Shown here in pieces: positions 44,501 to 51,973 of a stretch of 64,000 nt of DNA; the first letter of the stretch is position 1; every line of letters starts with the position of its first letter. The notes beneath the pieces were generated by a model. The model ran no database searches and was not told the DNA's origin. It worked only from the letters and a program-made list of their open reading frames with translations. This stretch comes from Gaiellasilicea sp963850995. GTDB taxonomy: Bacteria; Actinomycetota; Thermoleophilia; Gaiellales; Gaiellaceae. A program made the position numbers and the translations under genes. Location of the stretch: the NCBI GenBank assembly GCA_963850995.1, contig CAWKNQ010000013.1:434001-498000 (forward strand), given 5' to 3'.

Positions 44501-44754
44501 TAGCCCTGCGGCGACTCGACCAGGAGCGTCACGTGTGAACCGCCGAGCAACGTCACCTCGGCGCCGGTGATCGCGCGGACGCCGACGAGCTTCGCCGCGT
44601 GCGCGAGCTCGAGCGAGCCGTAGACCCCCTCGTGGTCGGTGAGCGCGAGCGCTTCGTAGCCGAGCTCGGCCGCCCGCAGAGCGAGCTCCTCCGGGTGCGA
44701 CGCGCCGTCCAGGAAGGAATACGCTGAATGGCAATGGAGCTCGACGTAGCCCAA
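41548..44754 (-). CDS. dnaE2: Error-prone DNA polymerase III alpha subunit (DnaE2/ImuC)
   Basis: 1068 residues from a TTG at 44754. PHP domain at the start (MGYVELHCHSAYSFLDGASH), polymerase motifs RGRGSSVGSIVCYLTGLSHV and RELASVPDIDLDFPRDIREQ (catalytic Asp), then KIDLLGLGMLSAVEDCVEQI, VALVRPGPIQG, FGFPKSHAAAFGLLAYQSAW and a C-terminal OB domain (VAFAGMAVARQRPATAHGIV). Size is that of DnaE2, shorter than replicative DnaE. It works with ImuB in SOS mutagenesis; the imuB gene is 1 kb upstream on the same strand. Residues about 295-302 are encoded by a copy of the 23-nt palindrome family. Confidence 0.93.
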   Translation of the reverse strand: MGYVELHCHSAYSFLDGASHPEELALRAAELGYEALALTDHEGVYGSLELAHAAKLVGVRAITGAEVTLLGGSHVTLLVESPQGYANLCRLLTAAHAHTRPKEGELLPPALDPALLAELNEGLVCLSGCARQGLGARDPNAAVALARAFGPERFYVELQRPFERGDASRNALLRDLAEHAGVETVVTGNVHAHHPRRTALQDVLVAIRHNTSLESCEAARRGNRESILRAPADLLELFPDDRDAVQRTAEVAARLEFDLTAELGYRYPDFADGAVPAIKQLAQVCEDAFSERYPPSNRLLLGQARARLESELRLIDELRLAGFFLLHWEVLELARELASGIRGPGSPRRFLPPGRGRGSSVGSIVCYLTGLSHVDPVAQNLSLGRFLNRELASVPDIDLDFPRDIREQLIVAVTERYGREHASLVASFSTYRSRGAIRDVGRSLGLPFAELERLARVSDGWNAKKVAEELALLPEAEQRLLSPRWRAFAELTREIAGLPRHISQHPGGMVISSRPLVELVPVQPAAMAGRQLCQWDKDSCSDAGFLKIDLLGLGMLSAVEDCVEQIAEVYGEPIDLTRIPLADADVFADIQRADTIGDFQIESRAQMQSLLRTKPENLDDLTVQVALVRPGPIQGKAVHPYIDARERLRVDPSYVPPVDHELLREPLRDTHGVVVFQDQVLEVAMALAGFTIGEAEGLRRAMSRKRSEEAIEAFRERFVEGAAANGVDARTADEVYDKLSAFSGFGFPKSHAAAFGLLAYQSAWLRHHYPAEFLCSLLNAQPMGFYPPSSLVRDAQRRGVEVRPPDVNLSEVRCTWDEGAVRMGLEYVKSVGEDDAEALVAERDANGPFLGVGDLARRVPLDARELEALLRSGACDRWGKRRDLLWELGLVTRPQTVQRESKQLTLELDPTVATPELPDLTAWERMLADYATTSVSIDVHPLTLLRPHLAPEVLPSDVLNEAPHRSRVAFAGMAVARQRPATAHGIVFMLLEDELGQVNLIVSPEVYERNRAVVRGEPLLLVRGRFERIKENRNIVVESLESLGPLARRIAASDVGAALPSAHHFGHR
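43850..43872. repeat. Palindromic element copy C, inside dnaE2
   Basis: CCAAGTAACAG-T-CTGTTACTAGG, one mismatch between arms. It lies inside the dnaE2 coding sequence and is read in the frame that avoids its TAA/TAG triplets (encoding PSNRLLLG). The surrounding protein (AFSERYP before, QARARLESELRLI after) is conserved polymerase sequence, so this looks like an in-frame insertion. Confidence 0.85.
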
Positions 44755-45323
44755 CCCGTCCTCCTACGCCCCGGCGAGGGTGAGGTCATCCGCGACTCCA
44801 AGAACCGGCGGCTCGAGATTCTCTGCGACCACGATGAGCTGTGCGCCTCGTGGGCTCGAGTGGGCGCCGGCCTCGACGGTGCGAGCCCGCATGTGCACCG
44901 CAATCACACCGATCTCTTCTTCGTCCTCGCGGGCGAGCTGACGGTCCTGGTCGGCCCCGAGCGGCTTGAGACCGTTCTTCCAGCCGGATCGCTCGTGCTC
45001 GCACCGCCGCTCGTCGTCCACGGCTTCCGCAACGGGAGCGATGCGGAGGTGCGCTACCTCAACTTCCACGCTCCGGGCGGCGGCTTCGCCGACTACCTGC
45101 GCGGCGTGACGCCCGGCTTCGACTCCGAGAACCCGCCCGCGAACGGCGGCCGGCCGGCGGAGGACGCGCTGATCGTCAGCGCCGACATGGGCCGCTTCTC
45201 GTCGACAGGGACGAGATTCGCATCGAGGTGCTGGACGAGCCAGGCCCGGCATCGGACCGGCTCACGTGGATCTACGCGCTCGAGGACGGCCAGCTGCTCG
45301 TGATCCGGGCGTCGAGCAAGTAA
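44728..45323 (+). CDS. Cupin-domain protein, one frameshift
   Basis: ATG at 44728 (or 44734). LLRPGEGEVIRDSKNRRLEI, ASPHVHRNHTDLFFVLAGEL (HxH...E metal motif), VLPAGSLVLAPPLVVHGFRN and RYLNFHAPGGGFADYLRGVT form a cupin like those of quercetinase/oxalate-decarboxylase-type small proteins. Near 45205 the frame shifts and continues EIRIEVLDEPGPASDRLTWI, YALEDGQLLVIRASSK; the TAA stop is given by palindrome copy D. Its first 27 nt overlap the 5' end of dnaE2 head-to-head. It interrupts the usual imuB-DUF6504-dnaE2 order on the opposite strand. Confidence 0.75.
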
Positions 45324-45337
45324 CAGTCTGTTACTTG
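45317..45337. repeat. Palindromic element copy D
   Basis: CAAGTAACAG-T-CTGTTACTTG, perfect 10-nt arms. It lies between the convergent cupin and DUF6504 genes, 8 nt from the DUF6504 stop, and supplies the cupin TAA stop at 45321-45323. Confidence 0.85.
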
Positions 45338-45344
45338 GCATCGC

Positions 45345-45593
45345 TCACGCGCGCTGAGAGAACCAGCATCCGGCTTCCTCGTCGCGGAAGACGCACGCGT
45401 TCCGGCCCGACTCGAGCACGAGGTCGAAGTAGCGGCGGTCGAGCGGCTCTTCCGTCCACCAGCGGTCGACGACGCGCCATTCTTCGCGCACGACCGCGAC
45501 CGACTCCCGGTCGACGCGCACGGGGATCCCGACGGCGCTGGCCTCGACCAGCGCCGGCCGCGGGGCGTTGATCCGCCCCGCCGCGCTCAGCAC
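45345..45593 (-). CDS. DUF6504-family protein of the SOS mutagenesis cassette
   Basis: 82 residues from GTG at 45593 (LSAAGRINAPRPALVEASAV). Then VDRESVAVVREEWRVVDRWW, TEEPLDRRYFDLVLESGRNA and CVFRDEEAGCWFSQRA. This small family is typically encoded between imuB and dnaE2 in actinobacteria, often described as a nucleotidyltransferase-like or accessory protein; function not established. Other starts upstream are possible but the family begins near GRI. Confidence 0.75.
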   Translation of the reverse strand: MLSAAGRINAPRPALVEASAVGIPVRVDRESVAVVREEWRVVDRWWTEEPLDRRYFDLVLESGRNACVFRDEEAGCWFSQRA

Positions 45594-45614
45594 GGTGACC
45601 TGCCTGGTCGGGAC

Positions 45615-45734
45615 ATGACGGGGCCAGGACCCGGCGTGTCCTGCACGACCACGTCCCAATTACCCTTTTTCCCTGCACGTGGCGGAAACGGGAGGGACGA
45701 AACGGCCAGTGTCGGGTCCTGGCCCCTGACATGG
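45615..45734. repeat. Inverted-repeat element of about 120 nt between imuB and the DUF6504 gene
   Basis: GGGGCCAGGACCC at 45620-45632 is exactly reversed as GGGTCCTGGCCCC at 45714-45726, and similarity extends outward (CATG..C on both sides) and inward (CGTCCC / GGGACG). The element lies in the 154-nt non-coding gap of the SOS cassette. It resembles REP/BIME-type or MITE-like elements. Confidence 0.65.
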
Positions 45735-45747
45735 CCGAAAGGGACGG

Positions 45748-46932
45748 CTACTCGTCCCGCGGAACGAACAGCGCCCGGGCTTCGGGAATCCGCGACCACG
45801 GCGCCACCTCCACGACCGCGACGACCGAGCCGGAGCCTGTGCTCGCGCGCACCTGGCGCAGCCCGTCGCTCAGGCGTGCGTTCAGCTCGTCGCCGGCCGG
45901 CTTGACGAGCTCGAGCTGCTGCCCGACCGAGGCCGAGAGCTCGACCGCCTCCAGGCGCAGCTCGAGAACTGGGCCCGGGATCTCGAGCAGCTTCGGCCCG
46001 AGGGCTGCGCGGAGCCGCTGCCGCTCGGCCGTCGGCTCGCGTAGCGTCACCGTCCGTCGCCAGGAGCCGCCACCGACGAGCCGCGCCGAGAGCGCCGCCT
46101 TCCGCAGCGGCCGCCCCACCCGCTCCGGCCGCGCCAGCAGCCGGTCGAGCAGCGCACCGAACGCGCGCCTGAGCGTCAGCTCGTTCCCGACCGCCTCCGG
46201 AAACTCGAGCGCCTCGGCGAGCTCGGCCGCCTGCCTGCGTCCGCGCACGCGCCCGCTCTCGCCGCCGCGGGAGAGCGACCACGCCTGCCGTCCCTCCCGG
46301 CCGAGCCGCTCCGCGACTGCTCCACCGGGCAGGGCGGCCAGCTCCCCAAGGCGGCGCACCCCCAGTCCCTCGAGCTCCGCGTAGCGATCGGCCGGGAGCG
46401 GCAGGAGCGAGAGCGGCAGCGGTGCCAGGAAGCCCTCCTCGTCGCCGGCCGATACGACGAGCGCCTGCCCGGGCCGCGCGACGCTCGCCGCCGCGAGGGC
46501 GGCGAACCGACGCTGCGCGGCGCCGACGCGCGGGTCCCAGGCCGCCCCGACCGAGGCGAGCGCCCGCTCGAGCGCCGGCACCAATCCTCCGTACAGCCGC
46601 TCGACCCCCTTCGTCTCGAAGTAGACGCGGCCCGGCTCCTCGGGGTCGACGGCGAAGCCCGAGTCCTCGAGCCGCCGCAGCACTCCCTCCCACTCGCGCT
46701 CGACCGCTCCTGGATCCTGCTCGACGAGCACGAGCCGCGGGCACATCGCGAGCGCCTCCCCCATTCGCATCCCGGGCTGCACGCCCGCCAGCTCGGCGGC
46801 GGCGGTGACCGGGCCGACGAGCGGCTCCGTGCCCGGAAGCGGCGCGAGCGCGGCGGGCTCGAGCGCCAGCCTCGGCTTCTCCCGCAGCGCCGCGCGCAAC
46901 TCGAAGCCGGGGATGAGGAGACACGCGATCAC
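45748..46932 (-). CDS. imuB: Y-family DNA polymerase-like protein ImuB
   Basis: 394 residues, GTG start at 46932. IACLLIPGFELRAALREKPR, GVQPGMRMGEALAMCPRLVL, EGVLRRLEDSGFAVDPEEPG, RVYFETKGVERLYGGLVPAL and GLGVRRLGELAALPGGAVAE follow Y-family palm and finger layout, but the palm aspartates are not conserved (IPGFELRAA where an active enzyme has Asp), as known for ImuB, which acts as a clamp-binding adaptor for DnaE2. Two LexA boxes lie just before the start. No Shine-Dalgarno is visible, so translation may be leaderless or weak. ImuA-type gene is not seen. Confidence 0.88.
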   Translation of the reverse strand: MIACLLIPGFELRAALREKPRLALEPAALAPLPGTEPLVGPVTAAAELAGVQPGMRMGEALAMCPRLVLVEQDPGAVEREWEGVLRRLEDSGFAVDPEEPGRVYFETKGVERLYGGLVPALERALASVGAAWDPRVGAAQRRFAALAAASVARPGQALVVSAGDEEGFLAPLPLSLLPLPADRYAELEGLGVRRLGELAALPGGAVAERLGREGRQAWSLSRGGESGRVRGRRQAAELAEALEFPEAVGNELTLRRAFGALLDRLLARPERVGRPLRKAALSARLVGGGSWRRTVTLREPTAERQRLRAALGPKLLEIPGPVLELRLEAVELSASVGQQLELVKPAGDELNARLSDGLRQVRASTGSGSVVAVVEVAPWSRIPEARALFVPRDE

Positions 46933-46934
46933 GG

Positions 46935-46965
46935 GAACGTATGTTCTATACCAGAACGTATGTTC
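46935..46965 (-). promoter_or_regulatory. Two tandem LexA (SOS) boxes upstream of imuB
   Basis: GAACGTATGTTC occurs twice, at 46935-46946 and 46954-46965, both perfect matches to the Gram-positive/actinobacterial SOS box GAACnnnnGTTC, 19 nt apart. The nearer box starts only 3 nt before the imuB start codon. The pair predicts tight LexA repression and DNA-damage induction of imuB and, by read-through, DUF6504 and perhaps dnaE2. Confidence 0.92.
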
Positions 46966-47041
46966 CTGTCAACACAGCGAAAGAAAATACGGGTCCCGGG
47001 CCCCGGAGCGACCGTCGCCGCCCCGGACCCCGGACTCCGGG

Positions 47042-47308
47042 CTAGAGGTCGTTCGAGCTCGACTCGCCCGAGCCGTCCTCGCCGCCGGAACCGCCTCCGT
47101 CCTCCGGGCAGTCGCCCCTGGCGGGGGCGGCGTCGTCCTCCGTCTGGACGTAGACGGTGGTCGGATAGCCGTCCGCCGCAGGCTCGCTCGACGTCGAGGA
47201 GCCGCCGCCGGCAAGTGCGGTCGCGGCCCAGATCGAGGCTGCCGCGGCCATCACGGCCAGCGCGACGAGCAGTGGACGCACGTTGAGTGCGCGTGTCTTC
47301 TCTTCCAT
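47042..47308 (-). CDS. Small membrane-anchored or secreted protein with acidic tail
   Basis: 88 residues from ATG at 47308, with GGGAGG 8-9 nt ahead. One hydrophobic segment (RPLLVALAVMAAAASIWAAT) is followed by a serine/glycine-rich and acidic tail (PEDGGGSGGEDGSGESSSND). No recognised family. It lies 28 nt after the VWA gene and may be the last gene of that operon. Confidence 0.65.
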   Translation of the reverse strand: MEEKTRALNVRPLLVALAVMAAAASIWAATALAGGGSSTSSEPAADGYPTTVYVQTEDDAAPARGDCPEDGGGSGGEDGSGESSSNDL

Positions 47309-47336
47309 GGTCCTCACCTCCCTTCGGGTCGTCGGT

Positions 47337-48311
47337 TCACGGGATCCGGCCGAACCAGAGCGTCGACAGCGCACCTCCGAGCAGGAGCAGAGCCGCACCG
47401 GCCGCCGTGAAGAGGACGGTCAGCTCGCGCTGCTCCTCCTCGACGCCGACCTGTGAGCCGATCTCGTCGTAGACGCTCCGCAGAGCTTCCTCGTCGGCCG
47501 CCTCGAAGAAGGTGCCGCCCGTCTGCTCCGCGACCTGGGAGAGCGTCTCCGGGTCGGGCGGGACGCGGATCGTCCGCGTGCCGCCGTAGCCGTCGGGGCC
47601 CTCCACGGTGCCGGCGTCGGTGCCGAGGGCGACGGTGTAGACCGGCACGCCCGCGTCGGCCGCCTTCTCGGCTGCTTCGAGCGGCTCGTAGTCGCCGGTC
47701 GTGTTCGCGCCGTCGGAGAGCAGCAGGACGACGAGCGGCGTCTCGTCGCCGGAGGCGGCGAGCTCCTCGTCGAGGCTCGCGACGCCGAGGTCGACGGAAC
47801 GCGCGATCGCATCGCCGAGCGCGGTGCCGTTGTCGGCCCGCAGCGTGCTCAGGCCGCGCAGCGCTTCCTCACGGTCGGAGGTCGGCGGCACGACGACGTC
47901 GGCCTCGTTCGAGAAGGAGACGACGCCGACTCGGAAGCCGTCGGGGAGGCCGTCCACGAACGAGCTCGCCGCCTCGCGCGCGGCGGCCATCCGAGTGGGC
48001 TCCACGTCGGTCGCCTCCATCGAGCCCGAGCTGTCCATCGCGAGGATCACCGTCGCCTCTTCGCGCGGAACCGCCGTTGCAACCTGAGGCCGGGCGATGC
48101 CGATAACGAGCGCACTCAGGGCGAGCAGCGTCAGGGCCGCCGGCACGTGGCGGCGCCAGCGGGGCGAGTCGGCGACGACGTTCTCCAGCAGGTCGAGGTT
48201 GGTGAACCGGACGACGTAGCGCCGGCGGCGACGCTGCGCGACGAGATACGCGACCAGCGCAAGCGCGACCAGCGCAAGGCCGCTGAGGGCGATCGGCCAG
48301 GCGAACGTCAT
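47337..48311 (-). CDS. VWA-domain membrane protein (BatA-like)
   Basis: 324 residues from ATG at 48311. Two N-terminal membrane helices (WPIALSGLALVALALVAYLV and ALTLLALSALVIGIARPQVA), then a von Willebrand A domain with the MIDAS motif AMDSSGSMEATDVEPTRMAA (D93, S95, S97) and RADNGTALGDAIARS, VVLLLSDGANTTGDY, and a C-terminal helix (LFTAAGAALLLLGGALSTLW). With DUF58 and MoxR it forms the common MoxR-DUF58-VWA operon, thought to help assemble or protect envelope or metal-dependent proteins. Confidence 0.88.
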   Translation of the reverse strand: MTFAWPIALSGLALVALALVAYLVAQRRRRRYVVRFTNLDLLENVVADSPRWRRHVPAALTLLALSALVIGIARPQVATAVPREEATVILAMDSSGSMEATDVEPTRMAAAREAASSFVDGLPDGFRVGVVSFSNEADVVVPPTSDREEALRGLSTLRADNGTALGDAIARSVDLGVASLDEELAASGDETPLVVLLLSDGANTTGDYEPLEAAEKAADAGVPVYTVALGTDAGTVEGPDGYGGTRTIRVPPDPETLSQVAEQTGGTFFEAADEEALRSVYDEIGSQVGVEEEQRELTVLFTAAGAALLLLGGALSTLWFGRIP

Positions 48312-49240
48312 CGCCGCCTCCTCTCGGTCTGGACAAAGCCGACGAGGCTGCGAAGCCAGTCGCCGGAGGTGGACAGGGTCAGGTGGGCGACGCCGAGCGA
48401 GCGCAGCTCGCGTGCGAGCTCCTCGCGTTCGGCGGCGGCGGCGTCGCCGAAGCGCTGCCGCAGCTTGCGGCTGCGCGTGTCGACCCGGAGCTGGCGCCCC
48501 GACTCGGGGTCGGCGAACCAGAGGTCGCCGACGTCCGGGAGCTCCTGCTCGCGCGGGTCGCGGATCTCGATCGCGACGACGTCGTGACGTGAGGCGAGCT
48601 GCAGCAGGTGGGGCCGCCAGTCGCGGGGGCCGCGGAAGTCCGAGACGACGACCACGACCGCGCGACGGCGGGCAAGCCGGCCGAGCCGGGCGAGCGCCGC
48701 ACCGAGTGAGGTCGGGCCCATCGGCTCGAGATCGGGCTCCCGCCTCAGCGCGAGCAGCAGGGCCAGCAAGCCGCGGTTGCCCTGCCGCGCCGGCGACGTG
48801 ACCGGGTTGCGGTCGCCGAACGTGGCGAGCGCGAGCCGGTTGCCGCGACGAACGGCGAAGTGGCCGAGCGCGAGCGAGACGCCTTCGGCGACGTCCCACT
48901 TGCGCCGGTCCGCGGTCCCGAACGTCATGGACGCCGACGTGTCGAGCAGCAGCCACGTCTCGACCGCGCGCTCGGCCACGTGGACGCGGACGTGCGGCTC
49001 GTCGGTGCGGGCGGTGACGTTCCAGTCGATCAGGCGGACGTCGTCGCCCGGGACGTACGGCCGGACCTGGGCGAGCTCCGTGCCGTCGCCGTGCGCCCAC
49101 GAGCGATGGTCGCCCGCGAGCAGCCCGTCGATGCGCCGCCGAACGGTCAGGTCGACCTTGCGCAGGAGCGCCGACGGCACCGGGCCGGGGCCGGGCCGGC
49201 CGGGAGTGCGGGCGGGACGGAGAGCCTGGACGGCGCTCAT
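48308..49240 (-). CDS. DUF58-family protein
   Basis: 310 residues. LAGDHRSWAHGDGTELAQVR, PYVPGDDVRLIDWNVTARTD, EPHVRVHVAERAVETWLLLD and TSASMTFGTADRRKWDVAEG are the DUF58 core (a VWA-related fold with a degenerate MIDAS, DTSASM). The gene overlaps both the VWA and MoxR genes by 4 nt. Function unknown; acts with MoxR. Confidence 0.9.
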   Translation of the reverse strand: MSAVQALRPARTPGRPGPGPVPSALLRKVDLTVRRRIDGLLAGDHRSWAHGDGTELAQVRPYVPGDDVRLIDWNVTARTDEPHVRVHVAERAVETWLLLDTSASMTFGTADRRKWDVAEGVSLALGHFAVRRGNRLALATFGDRNPVTSPARQGNRGLLALLLALRREPDLEPMGPTSLGAALARLGRLARRRAVVVVVSDFRGPRDWRPHLLQLASRHDVVAIEIRDPREQELPDVGDLWFADPESGRQLRVDTRSRKLRQRFGDAAAAEREELARELRSLGVAHLTLSTSGDWLRSLVGFVQTERRRR

Positions 49241-50250
49241 GCGGCGTCCTCACGCGCCAGCTCGAGCCTCGGCATCGCGATCGTCTCGAGGACGCGGTCG
49301 AGCACGCGATCGGCGTCGACGCCTTCGGCGAGCGCCTCGTAGCTCAGCACCATCCGGTGGCGAAGCACGTCCTTCGCGAGCTCGCGCACGTCCTGCGGGA
49401 GCACGTAGCGGCGGCCGCGCAGGAGCGCGAGCGCCCGCGCGCCGAGCACGAGGTTGATCGGGCCGCGTGGGCTCGCACCGTAGTCGACGTAGGAGGCGAG
49501 CTCCTCGAGCCCCGCCTCCGAGAGCCGCCGGGTCGCCGTCGCCAGCGAGAGTGCGTAGCGGGAGACGGCCGGGTCGACGTAGATCCGCCGAGTCGCCGCC
49601 TGCAGCTCCGCCAGCTCCTCGACCGAGAGCAGCTGCTCGACGGCGACGGGATCGGCCAGGGCGCGCTCGATCACGGTCAGCTCGTCCGCAGGCTCGGGGT
49701 AGTCGACGAGCACCTTGAGCATGAAGCGGTCGAGCTGCGCCTCGGGCAACGCGTAGGTGCCTTCCGACTCGATCGGGTTCTGCGTCGCCATCACCAGGAA
49801 GGGCGACGGCACGGCGTGGGTCTCCTTGCCGATCGTGACCTGGCGCTCCTGCATCACCTCGAGCAGCGCGGACTGCACCTTCGCGGGCGCGCGGTTGATC
49901 TCGTCGGCGAGCAGGAAGTTGCAGAAGACGGGGCCGAGCTCTGTGTCGAAGCCCTCCCGTCCGCGGTAGATACGCGTCCCGACGAGGTCAGACGGGACGA
50001 GGTCGGGCGTGAACTGCACCCGCTGGAAGGTGCCGCCGAGCACGCCGGCGACGGTTCTGATCGTCAACGTCTTCGCCAAGCCGGGGACGCCCTCGATCAG
50101 GAGGTGCCCGCCCGCGAGCAGGCAGACGAAGACGCGCTCGAGCATCTCGTCCTGACCTGCGATGACGCGCTTGATCTCGAAGACGGCGGTCTCGACGAGG
50201 TCGTGGTCGACGCCTCCCTCGACTGCCTTCAGCTGCGTTTGATCGGCCAC
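49237..50250 (-). CDS. MoxR-family AAA ATPase
   Basis: 337 residues from the GTG at 50250, which has AAGGAG 12 nt ahead. Walker A LIEGVPGLAKTLTIRTVAGV, Walker B CNFLLADEINRAPAKVQSAL, sensor 1 FLVMATQNPIESEGTYALPE, arginine finger AQLDRFMLKVLVDYPEPADE. First gene of the MoxR-DUF58-VWA unit. It is a chaperone-like ATPase; client protein unknown. Confidence 0.92.
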   Translation of the reverse strand: MADQTQLKAVEGGVDHDLVETAVFEIKRVIAGQDEMLERVFVCLLAGGHLLIEGVPGLAKTLTIRTVAGVLGGTFQRVQFTPDLVPSDLVGTRIYRGREGFDTELGPVFCNFLLADEINRAPAKVQSALLEVMQERQVTIGKETHAVPSPFLVMATQNPIESEGTYALPEAQLDRFMLKVLVDYPEPADELTVIERALADPVAVEQLLSVEELAELQAATRRIYVDPAVSRYALSLATATRRLSEAGLEELASYVDYGASPRGPINLVLGARALALLRGRRYVLPQDVRELAKDVLRHRMVLSYEALAEGVDADRVLDRVLETIAMPRLELAREDAA

Positions 50251-50331
50251 TCTGCACTCCTTGGTCTCGTGACAGAGCGCCAAGAGTCGCGGCGCGACCT
50301 AAGAGCGGCCTGAGAGGCGCGTGAATGCTTT

Positions 50332-51033
50332 CTAAGACTTTGGTGAGACTCGACTGCTCACGATCTCGGCGGCCGGGCCACGCATGCCGGCGAGACGCGG
50401 CACGGTCTCGAGCACGCTCTCCCGCGCACAGAAGGCGATGTCCTCCTCGAGGCCGGGCGGTCCGTAAGTCCGTGAGGTCAGCCCGGAGTGCGCGTCCGGG
50501 TAGGAGGCGGCAAGCACCGCCGCCGCTACGGCGGCGTCGCTGCGCTCTCCGTCCAACAGCTGCACGATCCGGCCGGCGCAGTACGCGTCGTCGAGCGCGA
50601 ACGCGCCCTTGTAGCCTGCGCAGAGGATCGCCACGTCCTCCCCGCGCTCGGTCGCGGCGCGCACGACGGCGCCGAGGTTGAGCAGGCTCCCGAGCAGCAC
50701 CTCGTGGCAGCGCTCCGCAGCGGTGACGATCGAGCGCGTCCCGTTCGTCGTCGAGAGGATCAGCGTCTCGGCCCGGGCCTCGAGAAACTCGCGCGGCGAG
50801 GCACCCACGTCGAAGCCTTCGATTCTGATCGCGTCGCGCTCGCCGCCGACGAGGCTGTCCGGGAGCTCGGCGCGGAGGGCGCGCGCCTGCTCGATCTCCG
50901 CCACGCAGAGCACGCGCTCGTACCCTGCTGCGAGCGCCTGGGCGATCGTCGATGTTGCCCTGAGGACGTCGATCACGATCCCCGTCGGGGCCGCCGCGGC
51001 CTCGTCGGGAGTGAAGGCGACGTGAACCCGCAT
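50332..51033 (-). CDS. 2-phosphosulfolactate phosphatase family (ComB)
   Basis: 233 residues. RVHVAFTPDEAAAAPTGIVI, DVLRATSTIAQALAAGYERV, ETLILSTTNGTRSIVTAAER and AILCAGYKGAFALDDAYCAG match ComB. In methanogens ComB acts in coenzyme M synthesis; bacteria carry homologs whose substrate is often unknown. No other comA/comC-like gene is in the window, so I would not assign that pathway. Upstream of the rhomboid gene, divergent. Confidence 0.82.
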   Translation of the reverse strand: MRVHVAFTPDEAAAAPTGIVIDVLRATSTIAQALAAGYERVLCVAEIEQARALRAELPDSLVGGERDAIRIEGFDVGASPREFLEARAETLILSTTNGTRSIVTAAERCHEVLLGSLLNLGAVVRAATERGEDVAILCAGYKGAFALDDAYCAGRIVQLLDGERSDAAVAAAVLAASYPDAHSGLTSRTYGPPGLEEDIAFCARESVLETVPRLAGMRGPAAEIVSSRVSPKS

Positions 51034-51056
51034 ACTCGCGGCTAGGCTAACCGCGA

Positions 51057-51911
51057 ATGGCCGAGACGCTCACGTGCTACCGCCACCCGGACCGGGAAAC
51101 GGGCGTCTCCTGCTCGGAGTGCGGCCGCGGGATCTGTCCCGAGTGCATGGTGTTCGCGCCGGTCGGGATCCGCTGCCCCGACCACGCGGGGCAGACGCAG
51201 GGGGTCAAGCAAGGGGTAAAGCGCGCGGGCGATCGGGTGCAGTGGCGCGCAACGCACCCCGGCATCGTGACGAAGACGATCATCGCGACGAACGTCGGCA
51301 TCTACCTGCTTCAGCTCGCCGGCGGTGCCTCGATCAACGCGGACTCCGGCTGGATCTTCCAGCACGGCGCCCTGTTCGGCCCGCTGGTGGCCGAAGGCGA
51401 GTGGTGGCGGCTGATCACAGCGGCGTTCCTGCATTACGGGCCGCTCCATCTCGGCCTGAACATGCTCGCGGTCTGGTGGATCGGGCGGCCGCTCGAGGAC
51501 GCTCTCGGGCCACTGCGTTACCTCATGCTCTACCTCGTCTCGGGTCTCGCCGGCTCGGCCGGGGCGCTGATCGCGAACCCGACAGCGGTGACCGTCGGCG
51601 CCTCCGGGGCGATCTTCGGCATCCTCGGCGCGGCGATCGTGCTGGAGCGCCAGCGCACCTACGTGCTCGGGGGCAGCGCGATCACGCTGCTCGTCCTCAA
51701 CCTGGCATTCACGTTCGCCGTCCCCGGGGTCTCGATCGGCGGCCACCTCGGCGGGCTCGCCGGCGGCGCGCTCGCCATCCTCGCGATGTCCCACTTCGGC
51801 CGTCGCAGCGCCGTCTACTCCCGCCAGGATCTGTCGTCGTACGTCGGCCTGATCGCGATCGGCCTCGTCAGCATCGCGATCGCGTACTGGAAGGTCCGAG
51901 GCTACGCCTAG
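51057..51911 (+). CDS. Rhomboid intramembrane serine protease with N-terminal zinc-binding motif
   Basis: 284 residues. The N-terminus has a B-box-like set (CYRHPDRETGVSCSECGRGI, CPECMVFAPVGIRCPDHAGQ). The rhomboid domain follows: GEWWRLITAAFLHYGPLHLG, LNMLAVWWIGRPLEDALGPL, VGASGAIFGILGAA with nucleophile S183, and SIGGHLGGLAGG with H230. Six membrane helices plus a seventh near the end. It cleaves transmembrane substrates; those are unknown. The zinc-finger fusion is common in actinobacterial rhomboids. Confidence 0.92.
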   Translation: MAETLTCYRHPDRETGVSCSECGRGICPECMVFAPVGIRCPDHAGQTQGVKQGVKRAGDRVQWRATHPGIVTKTIIATNVGIYLLQLAGGASINADSGWIFQHGALFGPLVAEGEWWRLITAAFLHYGPLHLGLNMLAVWWIGRPLEDALGPLRYLMLYLVSGLAGSAGALIANPTAVTVGASGAIFGILGAAIVLERQRTYVLGGSAITLLVLNLAFTFAVPGVSIGGHLGGLAGGALAILAMSHFGRRSAVYSRQDLSSYVGLIAIGLVSIAIAYWKVRGYA

Positions 51912-51923
51912 CTTGCAGCGCAG

Positions 51924-51954
51924 GTCCCGAAATCCGCTCTCGCGGATCCGGGAC
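51924..51954. terminator. Hairpin terminator between rhomboid and ftsH
   Basis: Arms GTCCCGAAATCCGC and GCGGATCCGGGAC pair around TCTC with one bulge between two convergent genes (stops at 51911 and 51974). A bidirectional terminator is the simple reading. Confidence 0.65.
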
Positions 51955-51973
51955 GGTTGGATGATCTTGCGCG

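Noticed and set aside
50332..51033. Coenzyme M biosynthesis role for the ComB-family gene
   Set aside because: No other gene of that pathway is near, and bacterial ComB homologs are common without it.
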